From positions 213,501-277,500 of the forward strand of contig NW_026912157.1 of NCBI RefSeq assembly GCF_963662255.1: a stretch of DNA of 64,000 bases, read 5' to 3'. Made by a program: the position numbers and the translations under genes. Every line of letters begins with the position of its first letter. Within the stretch, counting starts at the first letter, position 1. The notes beneath the pieces were generated by a model. The model ran no database searches. It was not told the DNA's origin and saw only the letters and a program-made list of their open reading frames with translations. The stretch comes from Cinclus cinclus (taxonomy: Eukaryota; Chordata; Aves; Passeriformes; Cinclidae). Shown one piece after another: positions 63,701 through 64,000 of the stretch.

Positions 63701-64000
63701 AGACCAAAGCTGCCCCCTCCTCCAAACCTGGCTGCCATCGGAGGCCCAAACGTGCCCTACAAAATGACACCTGCCAAGTGGGCTCTTGAGTTTGGCTTCT
63801 TGGGTGGAAGTGCCTCCTTTCAAAGCCAACTTGCCTGCGGCCGGTCCTGGGCTTTTGCCTACAAAAATTCCATAAGGACGAGGATTTCTCCCAGACCAAA
63901 GCTGCCCCCTCCTCCAAACCTGGCTGCCATCGGAGGCCCAAACGCGCCCTACAAAATGACATCTGCCAAGTGGGCTCTTGAGATTGGCTTCTTGCGGAAA
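60745..64000 (+). repeat. Ten-monomer HOR, 1,956-bp period (second copy cut by window end)
   Basis: Positions about 60,745-62,044 match about 62,700-64,000 at offset 1,956, which fits six 192-bp and four 201-bp monomers with no 191-bp monomer. Diagnostic variants are the gcggccggtcctggg head (about 61,490, 61,880, 63,445 and 63,840), cccaaatgcgcccc and tcttgagattggc. Differences include gacatctgcc versus gacaactgcc (about 61,026/62,982). Confidence 0.85.

Larger units (their letters stand above)
1..64000 (+). repeat. Tandem satellite array, ~192-bp monomer, fills the window
   Basis: Every stretch reads as the same unit: a variable head (gcggcccatgcagggc and variants), then cctacaaaaattccataagg, a cgaggatttctcccag block, the pyrimidine-rich ctgccccctcctcc block, ctggctgccatcggagg, cccaaacgcgccc, an acaaaatgaca block, ggctcttgagtttggcttc, and a tail around ctcctttcggagtcaac. 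Steps between successive cgaggat landmarks are 191, 192 or 201 bp wherever I measured them. All copies lie in one orientation with no foreign insert. One consensus-like monomer counts to about 55% GC with 6 CpGs, and the plus strand has more C than G. The monomer is slightly longer than a nucleosome core plus linker, as in many centromeric satellites, but centromere function is inference only. I do not recognise the family by name. Confidence 0.98.

Noticed and set aside
1..64000. Hundreds of open frames on both strands as protein-coding genes
   Set aside because: Each translation is the satellite monomer read in one of a few frames, ending or switching at 191-bp monomers or at the taa/tag of the 9-bp duplication. 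No domains, no unique sequence and no gene signals accompany them.
1..64000. CENP-B box (TTCG, then A, then CGGG in the 17-bp pattern)
   Set aside because: The only TTCG is in tttcggagtcaacttgcc, which lacks the required A and CGGG positions. The reverse pattern starting at cccg in the heads lacks the T and CGAA. No canonical box was found in any subtype.
1..64000. CRISPR array
   Set aside because: Repeats are direct and regular, but the whole ~192-bp unit is repeated with no unique spacers and no cas genes.
1..64000. Primate alpha satellite or another named satellite
   Set aside because: Monomer length is not 171 bp and the GC-rich sequence does not resemble alpha satellite. I could not match it to any family I can recall, so no name is given.
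1..64000. Mobile element or rolling-circle transposon as the source of the repeat
   Set aside because: No terminal repeats, target-site duplications or transposase-like sequence are visible, and monomers join seamlessly.
1..64000. rRNA or tRNA gene repeat, or intergenic spacer of rDNA
   Set aside because: No conserved rRNA blocks or tRNA-like cloverleaf or A/B boxes are seen. A spacer subrepeat origin cannot be fully excluded without flanking sequence, but nothing supports it.

Overview
The whole 64 kb window is one uninterrupted, single-orientation tandem satellite array. I see no protein-coding gene, RNA gene, transposon, CRISPR array, inversion or unique sequence anywhere in it. The basic unit is a roughly 192-bp monomer of about 55% GC (hand count on one consensus-like monomer, which has 6 CpGs), present in about 330 head-to-tail copies. 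This kind of sequence (long GC-rich monomers in nested higher-order repeats, HORs) points to a eukaryote, most likely a vertebrate, and to a centromeric, pericentromeric or other heterochromatic block. I do not recognise the family and will not name a species. Birds are one group with ~190-bp centromeric satellites, but I cannot confirm a match from memory.

Monomers come in three main lengths: 192 bp, 201 bp (the 192 form plus a tandem 9-bp duplication at its end) and 191 bp (the 192 form minus one C near the start). At least ten sequence subtypes differ mainly in a short 'head' segment: catgcaggg, cgtcctggg, cgtgctggg, catgtgggg, cgtcccggg, cgtcccgga, ctcatgcag, cgtccaggg, cctgtgctg and ccggtcctg. 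Because 192 and 201 are multiples of three, the minus strand stays open through many monomers and gives long spurious ORFs of up to 829 codons. The 191-bp monomers shift the frame.

Layout. From 1 to about 42 kb the array is a young mosaic of HORs. It holds a 4-mer pair (776 bp), a 7-mer pair (1,361 bp), a trimer pair (585 bp), a perfect-register tandem pair of 4,492-bp 23-mers (10,709-19,692), and three copies of a ~3.7-kb unit (23,166-26,872; 31,556-34,878; 34,879-38,585). The large periods differ by whole monomers: 5,450 = 3,707 + 1,361 + 382. So most of this part looks like insertion and deletion versions of one ancestral ~19-mer. From about 42 kb to the end the shared blocks are shorter (0.9-1.5 kb), single-base indels are more frequent, some subtypes vanish and private variants appear. 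A ten-monomer 1,956-bp period occupies the last 3.3 kb. This reads as a gradient from a recently homogenised interior to an older or independently evolving flank.

Nothing here acts as a pathway. Any function would be structural or chromatin-related, or through satellite RNA. All coordinates were read by hand. HOR boundaries are good to a few tens of bases, and identity levels are spot checks rather than computed alignments.
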